Shown: positions 21,644 to 33,345, counted from the stretch's first letter. The stretch is DNA of 64,000 bases from [Pantoea] beijingensis (GCF_022647505.1 NZ_CP071409.1:496001-560000); one strand, 5' to 3'. Notes: generated by a model from the sequence alone, not told the origin. Numbers and translations: made by a program.

Positions 21644-21907
21644 TTATCCGCGGATCAGTTTTTTACGATCGATTAGTTGGTGGGTAAATTGATCGTAGTA
21701 ACGGCTGGGCCAGATAACCGCTGGGTGAATGGAGAGTGCGTCGGCAATAAGCCATTCTCCTTTTGGCCACGGACGTGAGAGTGCGTTTGCCAGCGTGGAC
21801 GAACATAACCCGGCCTGGCGTGAAACGGCAGCCAGTGAGGTTCCCTTCTTGCGTAGTGCCGCGATAATGTCTGCGGGATGCCAGTCTTTATCCATATTTT
21901 CCATCAA
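21644..21907 (-). CDS. sfsB: DNA-binding transcriptional regulator SfsB/Nlp
   Basis: Small Ner-like HTH protein (87 aa) related to phage Mu Ner; E. coli SfsB affects maltose gene expression. The HTH is in TSLAAVSRQAGLCSSTLANALSRPWPKGE, and DWHPADIIAALRKKG precedes it. The start may be either of two adjacent Met codons or the Met four codons in. Convergent with murA, as in E. coli. Confidence 0.92.
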   Translation of the reverse strand: MMENMDKDWHPADIIAALRKKGTSLAAVSRQAGLCSSTLANALSRPWPKGEWLIADALSIHPAVIWPSRYYDQFTHQLIDRKKLIRG

Positions 21908-21953
21908 TCATCCTCCTTGCTTGAATGGCCTGTGTATAAAAAAATCGTGCCAC

Positions 21954-22250
21954 TCAGTAAAAACGCGTATCCCCGTCATGCTTAAAGCTACAGGTTAATG
22001 GGCTCACCTGCGCACGCCAATCCCTTACCTGTGTAAGTTCCCGGGGCTTACAGTTTACCGCTGCTTTGTAGCACGAATTATTTTGGTCGTACTCCTTACA
22101 GGTAACCGAAGAACATTCGCTATCAATAAAAACAATATGCTTATTGGCGCTTTCAATAGTGTTTATAGCAAATAGGTTCCATAAGTTTCCAGTAATATTT
22201 TCAGGTAACGCGTGAGTTTGTGCGGATTCCCGCAAAAGAAAATGAAACAA
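21954..22250 (-). CDS. possible cysteine-rich hypothetical protein
   Basis: Open frame of 98 codons between sfsB and ispB with no ATG; the only starts are TTG (22250 or later). There is no ribosome site in front of it. The C-terminal half carries five cysteines (CSSVTCKEY, SCYKAAVNCK, PLTCSF) which look like a secreted disulfide protein, but no complete signal peptide is visible. It could be a degraded gene, a remnant whose upstream part is lost, or chance. Not recognised. Confidence 0.25.
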   Translation of the reverse strand: MFHFLLRESAQTHALPENITGNLWNLFAINTIESANKHIVFIDSECSSVTCKEYDQNNSCYKAAVNCKPRELTQVRDWRAQVSPLTCSFKHDGDTRFY

Positions 22251-22306
22251 GGAAATGCGCGCAGGCAGGATGATAGACAGGAGTGAACAGAGAGAATTAT
22301 TACGGT

Positions 22307-22324
22307 GCGGGAGTTACCTCCCGC
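22307..22324 (-). terminator. hairpin after ispB
   Basis: GCGGGAG-GTAA-CTCCCGC on the minus strand begins 7 bases after the ispB stop. The following sequence ACCGTAATAATTC is not a good U-tract, so termination efficiency is uncertain. Confidence 0.5.
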
Positions 22325-22330
22325 ATAGTC

Positions 22331-23302
22331 TCAGAATTCGCGCTGAACTGACATATGTGCCAGCGCTTCAAGTGCACTGCGCCAAGGCGATTCAGGCAGC
22401 ACCATCAGTGCGGAAATTGCTTTGTCGGCCTCTTGTTCCGCGCGTATACGGGTCCATTCCAATGAACCGCATTGGCGCATTGTTTCAAGTACGGGTTCCA
22501 GTAAATGACGTCCGTTACCTTCTAAAATCGCCTGGCGGATCATTGCCGCTTGTTCTGCGTTACCGTTCTGCATCGCGTGTAGCAAGGGAAGCGTAGGTTT
22601 ACCTTCACTAAGGTCGTCACCCACATTTTTACCCAGCGTTTTTCCATCGGCGCTGTAATCCAGCAGGTCGTCAATTAGTTGAAAAGCGGTACCGATATAA
22701 CGACCATAATCCTGTAAGGCACTCTCTTGGGCCGGTGTCGCATCGGCAAGAATCGCTGAAGATTGCGCCGCCGCTTCGAATAGACGCGCGGTTTTGCTGT
22801 AGATCACCCGCATGTAACTTTCTTCGGTAATATCCGGGTCGTTGCAGTTCATCAACTGCAGCACCTCGCCTTCAGCGATCACATTTACCGCTTCAGACAT
22901 CAATGCCAGCACACGCAATGAGCCGATGCTGGTCATCATCTGGAACGCTCGGGTGTAGATGAAATCCCCCACCAATACGCTGGCAGCATTACCGAATGCG
23001 GCATTCGCCGTAGCTTTCCCGCGGCGCATATCTGATTCATCTACCACGTCATCATGAAGCAGCGTGGCGGTATGAATAAATTCAATAAGCGCAGCAACGG
23101 TAACGTGCTGTTTACCTGTATAATTCAGGGCACGCGCGGCGAGTACTGCGATCATCGGGCGAATGCGTTTCCCCCCACCGCTGATGATGTAGTATCCCAA
23201 CTGATTGATGAGCGAAACATCTGAATTCAGTTGCTCGAGGATGGTCTCGTTGACGGCCGCCATATCTTGCGCGGTTAATTCATTTATCTGTTCTAAGTTC
23301 AT
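22331..23302 (-). CDS. ispB: octaprenyl diphosphate synthase IspB
   Basis: Trans-prenyltransferase that makes the C40 side chain of ubiquinone and menaquinone. 323 aa as in E. coli. First Asp-rich motif LLHDDVVDESDMRRG (about residues 81-95) and second LIDDLLDYSADGKTLGKN; GGGKRIRP near the N terminus. Divergent from rplU, as in E. coli. Confidence 0.98.
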   Translation of the reverse strand: MNLEQINELTAQDMAAVNETILEQLNSDVSLINQLGYYIISGGGKRIRPMIAVLAARALNYTGKQHVTVAALIEFIHTATLLHDDVVDESDMRRGKATANAAFGNAASVLVGDFIYTRAFQMMTSIGSLRVLALMSEAVNVIAEGEVLQLMNCNDPDITEESYMRVIYSKTARLFEAAAQSSAILADATPAQESALQDYGRYIGTAFQLIDDLLDYSADGKTLGKNVGDDLSEGKPTLPLLHAMQNGNAEQAAMIRQAILEGNGRHLLEPVLETMRQCGSLEWTRIRAEQEADKAISALMVLPESPWRSALEALAHMSVQREF

Positions 23303-23458
23303 CAGTCTGTTCAGCTATCGCTCTGTCCGCTGCTATGATAAGCGTCTTGATTCGGGCTTGTGACAAGTAATGTATTACAGATTGTACTTGAAAAACGAGG
23401 CGGATGAACGTCCGGAATCACGCTGCGTTTTTTTTCTGCAATCCTTTGCATTGCACAC

Positions 23459-23487
23459 TTGTCAACGCGAGCGAATTTGCGTAGAAT
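23459..23487 (+). promoter_or_regulatory. sigma-70 promoter of rplU-rpmA
   Basis: TTGTCA, a spacer of exactly 17 bases, then TAGAAT. It lies about 75 bases before the rplU ATG and points into the ribosomal protein genes. Confidence 0.8.
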
Positions 23488-23561
23488 TCGCGCCCTATTG
23501 TGAATATTTATAGCGCCGCCTGAAAATTAAAAGAAGGCAAGCGCGGAAAGCGGAGTTTTAT

Positions 23562-23873
23562 ATGTACGCGGTTTTCCAAAGTGGTGGTAAACAACACCGA
23601 GTCAGCGAAGGTCAGACCGTTCGCCTGGAAAAGTTGGACATCGCAACCGGCGAAACGATTGAATTCGACCAGGTTCTGATGATTGCAAACGGCGAAGATG
23701 TTCAGATCGGCGCACCATTAGTTTCTGGTGGCGTGATTAAAGCAGAAATCGTTGCTCACGGTCGTGGCGAGAAAATTAAAATTGTTAAATTTCGTCGTCG
23801 TAAACACCACCGTAAGCAGCAAGGCCACCGTCAGTGGTTCACTGATGTGAAAATTACTGGCATCAGCGCCTAA
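23562..23873 (+). CDS. rplU: 50S ribosomal protein L21
   Basis: 103 residues as in E. coli; binds 23S rRNA domain V in contact with L20. [18 protein letters not shown] start and the basic [21 protein letters not shown] block are diagnostic. Followed 15 bases later by rpmA. Confidence 0.99.
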   Translation: MYAVFQSGGKQHRVSEGQTVRLEKLDIATGETIEFDQVLMIANGEDVQIGAPLVSGGVIKAEIVAHGRGEKIKIVKFRRRKHHRKQQGHRQWFTDVKITGISA

Positions 23874-23885
23874 GAGGAGATCTGA

Positions 23886-24146
<261 letters not shown>

Positions 24147-24197
24147 GGTTTTTCGCGTCACAGGTCGCCTTTGCGCTAACCTGTACTGACGAATCTA

Positions 24198-24224
24198 AGC
24201 CCCGCAATTTTTGCGGGGCTTTTT
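24198..24224 (+). terminator. rplU-rpmA terminator
   Basis: AGCCCCGC, seven-base loop, GCGGGGCT, then TTTT: a canonical intrinsic terminator 52 bases after rpmA. Confidence 0.92.
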
Positions 24225-25703
<1,479 letters not shown>

Positions 25704-25710
25704 TTGCATG

Positions 25711-25731
25711 AAGGGCACGGTATGTGCCCTT
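25711..25731 (+). terminator. probable obgE terminator
   Basis: AAGGGCAC-GGTAT-GTGCCCTT perfect 8-bp stem seven bases after the obgE stop; the following CTGTTGG is a poor U-tract, so it may also serve the convergent pmrB transcript. Confidence 0.6.
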
Positions 25732-25880
25732 CTGTTGGTGGTCCAAACAATTCGGATGCCAGTGATCATTGGGCCACTCATAACATAGCTATTCATGTTG
25801 TTCATCGCATTTGTTCTGATAACACACTTTTCCCGTAGCGGCACGAACCGACATGTTTTATCCAATACCTTACTTCCGAA

Positions 25881-26942
25881 TCAATCATTGAGAGTGCAGG
25901 GGAGCCAGCAACGGACATTCAACCCGCAGCGATCGTGGCGATTCTTTAACTCAAGTGTGCCTTGATGAATTTGCATGATACGCACCACAATATTGAGCCC
26001 CAAACCACTCCCGCCATATCGCTGATCCATTCGCTGAAACGCTTTCGTTAAATTCTGGACACTATCTTCATCTATTCCAGGCCCTTCGTCGCGAACGATG
26101 ATTTCAACCCCACGATCGCGCGGAAAGAGTAATACGCTAATATGGCTATCTGGTGGGCTGTAACGTGAAGCATTCTCCAGCAAATTACGCAGCAGCAGCC
26201 GCAGCAATACCGCATCGCCTTGCACGCTGAGTGGCTGAGGTTGTGGCCATGAGACCGTTTGCTTACGCTGGGCGATCATCTCTTCCATTTCCAGCACCAG
26301 CGGCATAATTACATCATTACTGAGGAACACTGATTGATAGTGACCGCTCGCTAATGCATGTCCGGCGCGTGACAGCATTAAAAGCTGTTCGATAACATGC
26401 ATGAGCTGATCAATGCGAGCGACCAGCATTGCACCTTGTTTAACACCTTGCTGCTCAAGGAGCTCCAGGTGCAGGCGCAGTCCGGCAAGGGGAGTCCGCA
26501 ATTCGTGTGCCGCATCGGCGGTAAATAAACGCTCTTGTTGGAGAGTATGGTCGAGTCGTGCTAAAAGTTGGTTGAGTGAACCGGTGACGGCAACGATTTC
26601 ATCCATATCTGAATAGTAGGGCAGCGGGGTAAGATTATTAGCCGAACGCTCTGTAAGGCTGTATTGCAAGGATTTAAGTGGGCGTATAATCCAGCTTATT
26701 GCCCAGAATGACAGCAGCAGTGTGAAGCCGACCATCACGATAGAAGGCAATAGCAGTGAAGCGATAGCCTCGCGGATCTCATTTTCAACGTGCTGATTAC
26801 GGGCCTTCGCGGTCAGCGTTTCATTGACCAAAAAACCAATCTGCTCGCGACTTTCATGCCATAGCCAGATAGCACTCATCAATTGGCAAGTGAGTAATAT
26901 CAGTGCCAGCATGATCAATAAACGCCGCCGCATACTGTTCAT
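25881..26942 (-). CDS. pmrB: two-component sensor kinase PmrB (BasS)
   Basis: Inner-membrane histidine kinase that senses Fe3+ and Al3+ and controls lipid A modification via PmrA. 353 aa. Membrane helices about 8-28 and 62-88 flank a short periplasmic loop with two ExxE motifs (ESRE at 30-33, EIRE at 55-58), the metal-binding type seen in PmrB. HAMP linker, HisKA AADAAHELRTPLAG (His146), N box LLRNLLENASRYS, and G boxes DEGPGID, GGSGLGLNIV. Overlaps pmrA by four bases. E. coli places this pair elsewhere; here it follows dacB. Confidence 0.9.
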   Translation of the reverse strand: MNSMRRRLLIMLALILLTCQLMSAIWLWHESREQIGFLVNETLTAKARNQHVENEIREAIASLLLPSIVMVGFTLLLSFWAISWIIRPLKSLQYSLTERSANNLTPLPYYSDMDEIVAVTGSLNQLLARLDHTLQQERLFTADAAHELRTPLAGLRLHLELLEQQGVKQGAMLVARIDQLMHVIEQLLMLSRAGHALASGHYQSVFLSNDVIMPLVLEMEEMIAQRKQTVSWPQPQPLSVQGDAVLLRLLLRNLLENASRYSPPDSHISVLLFPRDRGVEIIVRDEGPGIDEDSVQNLTKAFQRMDQRYGGSGLGLNIVVRIMQIHQGTLELKNRHDRCGLNVRCWLPCTLND

Positions 26943-27601
26943 GACTGTTCTTCAAGGCGGTAACCGACGCCGCGTACGGTTTTAATTCTGTCTTTTCCCA
27001 GTTTTCGTCGTAGATTGTGGATATGAACTTCCAGCGTGTTTGATCCGGTATCATCCTGCCAGCTATAGAGGTCCTGTTGCAGGGTCTCGCGGTGAACGGT
27101 TTGCCCGATACGCATTAACAGGCGCGTCAGCAGGGCAAACTCCTTTGGTGTGATTTCGACGGGCAGATTTTCAACAAAAACCTGCTGCGATGAGAGATTT
27201 AACTCAATATCACCGTGCTGCAGGTGATTATCACTACGACCCTGATAGCGTCGGATTAATGCTCTGACGCGAGCTTTTAACTCAACCAGTGCGAACGGTT
27301 TGATCAAATAGTCATCTGCGCCAGCGTCCAGCCCATCAACACGATCCTCCAGTGCATCACGTGCGGTAAGGATTAATACGGGTAAATCAATGCCATCTTT
27401 ACGCCACTGACGCAACAAACTGGCACCGTCACGGTCTGGTAACCCGAGGTCCAGTACAATCATGCTGTATTGGCTACTTTGTAATAGCGCAAGGCTTTGT
27501 GCGGCGTTTGCCGCACAATCAATCGCGTAGCCTTCACCTGATAAGGCCAGCGCTAACCCTTCCTGCAACATGAAATCATCTTCAACGATCAGTAATTTCA
27601 T
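26939..27601 (-). CDS. pmrA: two-component response regulator PmrA (BasR)
   Basis: OmpR-family regulator, 220 aa from the ATG at 27601 (MKLLIVEDDF), five bases after the dacB stop; a TTG three codons earlier would overlap dacB. Receiver domain with acidic pocket EDD and phospho-acceptor Asp in VLDLGLPDRDG, switch Thr in LILTARD, Lys in DDYLIKPFA. C-terminal winged helix with TPKEFALLTRLLMRIG and HIHNLRRKLG. QseB is a close relative, but pairing with the ExxE-bearing kinase favours PmrA. Confidence 0.88.
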   Translation of the reverse strand: MKLLIVEDDFMLQEGLALALSGEGYAIDCAANAAQSLALLQSSQYSMIVLDLGLPDRDGASLLRQWRKDGIDLPVLILTARDALEDRVDGLDAGADDYLIKPFALVELKARVRALIRRYQGRSDNHLQHGDIELNLSSQQVFVENLPVEITPKEFALLTRLLMRIGQTVHRETLQQDLYSWQDDTGSNTLEVHIHNLRRKLGKDRIKTVRGVGYRLEEQS

Positions 27602-27606
27602 AGTAC

Positions 27607-29040
27607 TCAATTATTTTGATAAACGTCTCTGTAAAGGCGGCTCTCAAAACGTACCAATGGAATACGACGCGTGCGCTGATCCTGCGGCGGTACAGCATAA
27701 CCTGAAAGATACTGCACAAAAGCAACGCGCTGACCACTGGCGGTTGTCAGGAAGCCGGCTAAATTATAGACCCCCTGAAGAGAACCCGTTTTCGCTGACA
27801 GTTTTCCATCAACGCCAGCCTCATGTAGACCTGCGCGGTAACGTAAAGTGCCATCATAACCAGATAAAGGCAGCATCGAAATTATATTTAGCTGGCTATC
27901 GTTTTGGGCAATGTATTGCAGGACCTGCATCATGGTTGCCGGAGAGATCAAATCGTGGCGTGATAAGCCGGAGCCATCGACCTGGATGCTGTTACCCAGA
28001 TCGATATTCGCTTTCTGGCGCAAAATCTGGCGTACGGCGTCAGAGCCAGCGCGCCATGTTCCTGGTACGCCAAAGCGCTCATGACCAATCGTCCTGAAAA
28101 CGGTATCAGCAATCATGTTATCTGATTTTTTCAGCATGGTTTTCAGCAAGTTCGACAATGGCGCGGATTGCGTTTGCGCTAATACGGTGCCTGGTGAGGT
28201 GACGCGTGTCTGACGGACCAGATGACCGGAATAGTCGATGCCGGCATCTTGCAGTTCAGATTTCAGGATCGCACCGGCGTAACTGGCGCCATCCTGGATA
28301 GCGAATGCCAGCGGCAGAGGTTCTGAGCGCTGCGTCATACAACCGGTTAACGTAAAGCGATTCAGTTCGCCAGGCACTACGTCAAGTTCACAATACTGTG
28401 CATCGGGCGAGCCTTTCGCCAGCGTACGCACGTTGCTAAACATATTGACTGGGTAATAAGACGCCACGCGAATAAATGCATTATCGTCAGGTTTAGCCGC
28501 ACTATAAAGCGAAACGGAGAAACAGTTGCGATCCACAATTGCGGCGCCTGGGGGAGCACTGAAACATTGTGTCAGGTCGTTCCATGGCCAGCCTGGTGCT
28601 TTATCGTGGCTGGCAAAGACTGACGTATCAATCACCAGATTTCCCTTGATATGCTGTACGCCCTGCTTTTTTAACACGGCGACCATATTACGTAGATCCT
28701 GGCGAGTTAGCGTTGGATCGCCACCAAAGCGGGCGGTGAGATCGCCATTCAGAGTACCGCCTGAGAGGGTACCGCGGCTCTCAAGCGTAGTATGAAAACG
28801 ATAATCCGGCCCCAGTTGGAGCATAGCGGCAAGCGCAGTGACCACCTTCATGGTGCTCGCCGGGAGGGCCATCTGCTGACTGTGGTAATCAATGAGTGGC
28901 GTTGTTGCGCCTATTTTTTGTACCACCAGGGCCAAGTTCGCGCCGTCGGGCAAATATTGGCTGTATTCTTCAACAGGAGCAGCGTTTGCTTGCAGCATAA
29001 ACGCGAAGGTTAATCCGGTAACAAGTCGTGAAAATCGCAT
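27607..29040 (-). CDS. dacB: D-alanyl-D-alanine carboxypeptidase/endopeptidase PBP4
   Basis: Periplasmic class C penicillin-binding protein that trims pentapeptides and cleaves DD-crosslinks. 477 aa, signal peptide to ANA (about residue 20). Active-site motifs: SxxK in LPASTMKVV (Ser near 62), SxN in KKSDNMIAD, KTG in LSAKTGSLQG. Large insertion domains between SxxK and SxN as in E. coli PBP4. Divergent from greA; first gene of an apparent dacB-pmrA-pmrB unit. Confidence 0.97.
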   Translation of the reverse strand: MRFSRLVTGLTFAFMLQANAAPVEEYSQYLPDGANLALVVQKIGATTPLIDYHSQQMALPASTMKVVTALAAMLQLGPDYRFHTTLESRGTLSGGTLNGDLTARFGGDPTLTRQDLRNMVAVLKKQGVQHIKGNLVIDTSVFASHDKAPGWPWNDLTQCFSAPPGAAIVDRNCFSVSLYSAAKPDDNAFIRVASYYPVNMFSNVRTLAKGSPDAQYCELDVVPGELNRFTLTGCMTQRSEPLPLAFAIQDGASYAGAILKSELQDAGIDYSGHLVRQTRVTSPGTVLAQTQSAPLSNLLKTMLKKSDNMIADTVFRTIGHERFGVPGTWRAGSDAVRQILRQKANIDLGNSIQVDGSGLSRHDLISPATMMQVLQYIAQNDSQLNIISMLPLSGYDGTLRYRAGLHEAGVDGKLSAKTGSLQGVYNLAGFLTTASGQRVAFVQYLSGYAVPPQDQRTRRIPLVRFESRLYRDVYQNN

Positions 29041-29347
29041 AATCTCGCGGTAGCTGGCAGTAAATGAGGTGTCATACTACGGTGCATTGAGGTGTAAAGT
29101 AAACGATGACCCATAGGGAACTCTGGGTTAAAATGCGTATCAAAATGCAAAACCGATCCTGGCCTGGGGATAAACTCCGGGTCAGGTTTCTTTTGTTTGC
29201 GATTCAGAGGCAAGCGCCGCAGAACGCTTTTTTCTGCAGTCAACCTGTCAGGATGACGACACTTTAAACAGGATATGCCTGTCATATACAAGTTTGCCGC
29301 CGCCCTGCAGCTTGAATGATTTAAGGTATAGATTAAGAGGTATTGAG
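29041..29347. other. dacB-greA divergent spacer
   Basis: About 300 bases of promoter region for two divergent genes. Contains a GCAGAA-CGCTTTT-TTCTGC dyad near 29218-29236. E. coli produces short GraL RNAs from the greA leader; no equivalent can be assigned here. No gene seen. Confidence 0.5.
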
Positions 29348-29824
29348 ATGAACCAAATTCCGATGACGTTAAGGGGCGCAGAAAGGCTGCGTACAGAGCT
29401 TGAAGAGCTGAAAACCGTTAAACGCCCCAGAATTATTGCCTCAATTGCGGAAGCACGTGAGCATGGTGACTTGAAAGAAAACGCTGAATACCATGCGGCG
29501 CGTGAAGAGCAGGGCTTCTGCGAAGGCCGAATTCAGGAGATCGAAGCAAAGCTTTCCAATGCTCAGGTGATCGACGTGACTAAAATGAATGCCAACGGGC
29601 GCGTCATTTTTGGTTCCACGGTTAGCGTGCTGAATGTGGATAGCGATGAAGAATTCACTTATCGCATCGTGGGCGATGACGAGGCTGACTTTAAGCAGAA
29701 TCTGATCTCGGTAAATTCACCTATGGCGCGTGGCCTTATTGGTAAAGAAGTCGATGATGTCGTGGTCATTAAAACGCCGGGCGGCGATGTCGACTATGAA
29801 ATTTTGAAGATAGAATATATCTGA
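29348..29824 (+). CDS. greA: transcript cleavage factor GreA
   Basis: Inserts a coiled coil into the RNA polymerase secondary channel and stimulates cleavage of backtracked RNA. The ATG at 29348 follows AAGAGGTATTG and gives 158 aa, as in E. coli; the frame stays open upstream but is not conserved. Coiled-coil tip acidic residues lie in [18 protein letters not shown]-terminal FKBP-like domain follows. Ends at a good terminator. Confidence 0.98.
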   Translation: MNQIPMTLRGAERLRTELEELKTVKRPRIIASIAEAREHGDLKENAEYHAAREEQGFCEGRIQEIEAKLSNAQVIDVTKMNANGRVIFGSTVSVLNVDSDEEFTYRIVGDDEADFKQNLISVNSPMARGLIGKEVDDVVVIKTPGGDVDYEILKIEYI

Positions 29825-29870
29825 TTTCTACTCCGCGATGAAAAACCCCGGAGTATTGTAAAGAAAGGAA

Positions 29871-29893
29871 AAAGGCCGCGATGCGGCCTTTTA
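29871..29893. terminator. bidirectional terminator between greA and yhbY
   Basis: AAAGGCCGC-GAT-GCGGCCTTT followed by TT on plus and, on the minus strand, by TTTCCTTTC. Symmetric A/T flanks suit termination of both convergent genes. Confidence 0.88.
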
Positions 29894-29970
29894 TCTGATG
29901 CAAGAGCATGGCACTTTGCCACCATCGAAGCCTAATGCTGATGGCGAGATGCTTCAACGCATAAGCGTCA

Positions 29971-30264
29971 TTAACGCGGTATCGAAATCTTGCGATCTTT
30001 GGAAGGACGATAAAGCACCAGCGTCTTACCAATGACCTGCACGTTATTGGCACCCGTTTCGCGTACAATGGCTTCAACCACCAGGTTTTTCGTCTCACGG
30101 TCTTCCGTCGCGATTTTCACCTTGATGAGTTCATGGTGCTCGAGTGCCTGTTCGATCTCGGCCAGTACACCTTCGGTCAGACCATTGTTGCCAAGCATAA
30201 CGACAGGCTTCAATGGGTGGGCCAGGCCTTTCAGGTGCTGTTTTTGTTTGGTACTTAGATTCAT
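29971..30264 (-). CDS. yhbY: CRM-domain ribosome assembly factor YhbY
   Basis: Small RNA-binding protein (97 aa) associated with pre-50S particles. The CRM fold shows in LKGLAHPLKPVVMLGNNGLTEGVL (GxxG motif GNNG) and HELIKVKIA. Divergent from rlmE with about 128 bases between starts. Confidence 0.96.
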   Translation of the reverse strand: MNLSTKQKQHLKGLAHPLKPVVMLGNNGLTEGVLAEIEQALEHHELIKVKIATEDRETKNLVVEAIVRETGANNVQVIGKTLVLYRPSKDRKISIPR

Positions 30265-30392
30265 CGTATTTTTTACTTACATTGGGATTGAAAACGGGTC
30301 ATTCTACCGCCATCTCTGGTGTATCACCAAACGGCAGAACCGTTTTGGGCGGTTTATTTATCGCTTATGATGAAGAATAGTTGGAAATTTGT

Positions 30393-31022
30393 ATGACTGG
30401 TAAAAAGCGTTCGGCCAGTTCCAGCCGCTGGCTACAGGAACACTTTAGCGATAAATATGTGCTTCAGGCACAGAAAAAAGGGCTGCGTTCGCGCGCCTGG
30501 TTTAAACTTGACGAAATACAGCAAAGTGACAAGCTGTTTAAGCAAGGGATGACCGTTGTTGACCTCGGTGCTGCGCCGGGGGGCTGGTCCCAGTATGTGG
30601 TAACGCAGATTGGGTCAAAAGGTCGGATTATCGCCTGTGATATATTACCGATGGATCCTATCGTCGGTGTCGATTTCCTTCAGGGCGATTTTCGTGAAGA
30701 ATTAGTGCTTAATGCGCTGCTGGAACGTGTCGGTAAGGAAAAAGTTCAGGTTGTGATGTCAGATATGGCACCTAACATGAGCGGAACGCCTGCCGTTGAT
30801 ATTCCCCGGTCGATGTATTTAGTTGAACTGGCGCTCGAGATGTGTCGTGATGTTCTGGCACCCGGCGGTAGTTTTTTAGTGAAAGTGTTTCAGGGAGATG
30901 GCTTCGATGAATACCTCCGGGAAATTCGCTCCCTGTTTACGAAAGTGAAAATTCGTAAGCCGGACGCTTCGCGCTCACGTTCGCGTGAAGTGTACATTGT
31001 AGCGACAGGGCGCAAACTATAA
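30393..31022 (+). CDS. rlmE: 23S rRNA (uridine-2'-O)-methyltransferase RlmE
   Basis: Heat-shock methyltransferase modifying U2552 of 23S rRNA on the 50S subunit. ATG at 30393 gives 209 aa as in E. coli. SAM-binding motif [13 protein letters not shown], catalytic K-D-K-E tetrad residues in [23 protein letters not shown] and REVYIVA. Upstream of ftsH as in all enterobacteria. Confidence 0.97.
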   Translation: MTGKKRSASSSRWLQEHFSDKYVLQAQKKGLRSRAWFKLDEIQQSDKLFKQGMTVVDLGAAPGGWSQYVVTQIGSKGRIIACDILPMDPIVGVDFLQGDFREELVLNALLERVGKEKVQVVMSDMAPNMSGTPAVDIPRSMYLVELALEMCRDVLAPGGSFLVKVFQGDGFDEYLREIRSLFTKVKIRKPDASRSRSREVYIVATGRKL

Positions 31023-31192
31023 CCAAAGTAATTGGTATCGCAACAAGGTGACACGGGAGTCAATCCTGATGCGCTTACACCGATAAGATATTCAGGTGAG
31101 CAAAAGCAGTCCCGCAACTGCGATTCCAAGTATGATGGATATATAGTACCCTACGCTGTCTGTTAACACAGTTGTAATATGAGGTTAATCCC

Positions 31193-33136
31193 TTGAGTGA
31201 CATGGCGAAAAACCTGATTCTCTGGTTGGTCATCGCAGTCGTGCTGATGTCTGTATTCCAGAGTTTTGGGCCCAGCGAGTCGAATGGCCGTAGGGTTGAT
31301 TACTCAACCTTCCTGTCGGAAGTGAACCAGGATCAGGTCCGCGAGGCACGTATTAACGGGCGTGAAATCAACGTAACCAAAAAAGACAGTAATCGATACA
31401 CGACCTACATCCCTGTCAACGATCCCAAGTTGCTCGATAACCTGTTGACCAAAAATGTAAAAGTTGTCGGTGAGCCACCAGAAGAACCGAGCCTGCTGGC
31501 ATCGATCTTTATTTCCTGGTTCCCAATGCTGTTGTTGATTGGTGTCTGGATCTTCTTTATGCGTCAAATGCAGGGCGGCGGCGGAAAGGGCGCCATGTCC
31601 TTTGGCAAAAGCAAGGCCCGCATGCTGACAGAAGATCAGATAAAAACGACCTTTGCTGATGTTGCAGGTTGTGACGAAGCAAAAGAGGAAGTGAGTGAGT
31701 TGGTGGAATACCTGCGCGAACCAAGCCGCTTCCAGAAACTCGGTGGTAAAATCCCGAAAGGTGTGCTGATGGTTGGCCCGCCGGGTACCGGTAAAACCTT
31801 GCTGGCAAAAGCGATTGCGGGTGAAGCTAAGGTGCCATTCTTCACTATTTCAGGTTCTGACTTTGTTGAAATGTTCGTTGGCGTGGGTGCATCCCGCGTG
31901 CGCGATATGTTTGAGCAGGCCAAAAAAGCCGCGCCCTGTATCATCTTTATTGATGAAATTGACGCCGTAGGCCGTCAGCGTGGCGCAGGCTTAGGTGGGG
32001 GACACGATGAGCGTGAACAAACACTTAACCAGATGCTGGTTGAGATGGATGGTTTTGAAGGTAATGAAGGCATCATCGTAATTGCGGCGACTAACCGTCC
32101 AGACGTTCTTGACCCTGCGCTGTTGCGTCCAGGTCGTTTTGACCGTCAGGTTGTCGTGGGGCTGCCAGACGTACGTGGACGTGAGCAAATCCTGAAAGTG
32201 CATATGCGCCGTGTCCCGCTGGCGACGGATATTGATGCATCCGTGATTGCACGTGGTACGCCAGGCTTCTCTGGTGCTGATTTGGCTAACCTGGTCAACG
32301 AAGCTGCGTTATTTGCCGCTCGTGGTAACCGTCGCGTTGTTTCTATGGTTGAGTTTGAAAAAGCTAAAGACAAAATCATGATGGGTGCTGAACGTCGCTC
32401 TATGGTCATGACTGAGTCTCAGAAAGAGTCAACCGCATACCACGAAGCAGGACATGCTATTATCGGGCGTCTGGTCCCGGAGCACGACCCGGTACATAAA
32501 GTGACTATTATCCCGCGTGGACGTGCACTGGGTGTCACTTTCTTCCTGCCTGAAGGCGACGCAATCAGTGCCAGCCGTCAGAAACTGGAAAGCCAGATTT
32601 CCACACTTTACGGCGGCCGTCTGGCGGAAGAGATTATTTACGGTGTTGAACATGTTTCTACCGGTGCCTCTAACGATATTAAAGTTGCAACCAGTATTGC
32701 GCGTAACATGGTCACACAGTGGGGCTTCTCAGAGAAACTAGGTCCTTTGCTGTACGCGGAAGAAGAAGGCGAGGTCTTCCTTGGACGTTCTGTCGCGAAA
32801 GCCAAGCATATGTCTGATGAGACTGCGCGTATTATCGATCAGGAAGTAAAATTACTGATTGAGCAGAACTATCAACGTGCCCGTCGTATTCTGAATGAAA
32901 ATATGGACATACTCCATGCGATGAAAGACGCACTAATGAAGTATGAAACCATTGATGCTCCGCAAATTGATGACCTGATGGCCCGCCGTGATGTGCGTCC
33001 GCCTGCGGGTTGGGAAGATCCGAGCAGCAGTAACAATTCAGACAATAATGGTACGCCAAAGGCGCCACGTCCGGTTGATGAACCACGTACACCAAATCCG
33101 GGCAATACCATGTCCGAGCAGTTTGGAGACAAGTAA
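31193..33136 (+). CDS. ftsH: ATP-dependent zinc metalloprotease FtsH
   Basis: Essential membrane AAA+ protease that degrades LpxC, sigma-32 and unassembled membrane proteins. 647 aa from a TTG preceded by GAGG at proper spacing; an in-frame ATG three codons in (31202) gives the 644-residue form. Membrane helices about 5-24 and 100-122 enclose a periplasmic domain. AAA domain: Walker A GPPGTGKT (195-202), Walker [12 protein letters not shown], pore motif [18 protein letters not shown]. Zinc site HEAGH near 417-421. Downstream intrinsic terminator. Confidence 0.98.
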   Translation: MSDMAKNLILWLVIAVVLMSVFQSFGPSESNGRRVDYSTFLSEVNQDQVREARINGREINVTKKDSNRYTTYIPVNDPKLLDNLLTKNVKVVGEPPEEPSLLASIFISWFPMLLLIGVWIFFMRQMQGGGGKGAMSFGKSKARMLTEDQIKTTFADVAGCDEAKEEVSELVEYLREPSRFQKLGGKIPKGVLMVGPPGTGKTLLAKAIAGEAKVPFFTISGSDFVEMFVGVGASRVRDMFEQAKKAAPCIIFIDEIDAVGRQRGAGLGGGHDEREQTLNQMLVEMDGFEGNEGIIVIAATNRPDVLDPALLRPGRFDRQVVVGLPDVRGREQILKVHMRRVPLATDIDASVIARGTPGFSGADLANLVNEAALFAARGNRRVVSMVEFEKAKDKIMMGAERRSMVMTESQKESTAYHEAGHAIIGRLVPEHDPVHKVTIIPRGRALGVTFFLPEGDAISASRQKLESQISTLYGGRLAEEIIYGVEHVSTGASNDIKVATSIARNMVTQWGFSEKLGPLLYAEEEGEVFLGRSVAKAKHMSDETARIIDQEVKLLIEQNYQRARRILNENMDILHAMKDALMKYETIDAPQIDDLMARRDVRPPAGWEDPSSSNNSDNNGTPKAPRPVDEPRTPNPGNTMSEQFGDK

Positions 33137-33159
33137 TCACTGAAGTGGTCGCTCTCAGA

Positions 33160-33190
33160 AAACCGGAGACTTGTTCTCCGGTTTTTTTTT
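33160..33190 (+). terminator. rlmE-ftsH terminator
   Basis: AACCGGAGA-CTTGT-TCTCCGGTT followed by eight further T bases, 24 bases after the ftsH stop. Canonical. Confidence 0.95.
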
Positions 33191-33345
33191 GCCTGTTATA
33201 ACGCACTCTCTTTCATATGCACATTTTCGCTATTATGCGCGCGAGCAGTTACAGCGCGTATAATAGCGTTGATCCGTTTACCATTCGGTTTAAGAATAGT
33301 GCCGTTTATGATTGATTTACGGGCGCATAATCAGGAGACGCAGGA

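Noticed and set aside
25790..25857. 21-codon minus-strand ORF downstream of pmrB
   Set aside because: Weak ribosome site, no similarity, and located in a terminator spacer.
29324..29342. PmrA box TTTAAG...ATTAAG upstream of greA
   Set aside because: The half sites are spaced by six bases, not five, and the element sits at the greA ribosome site.
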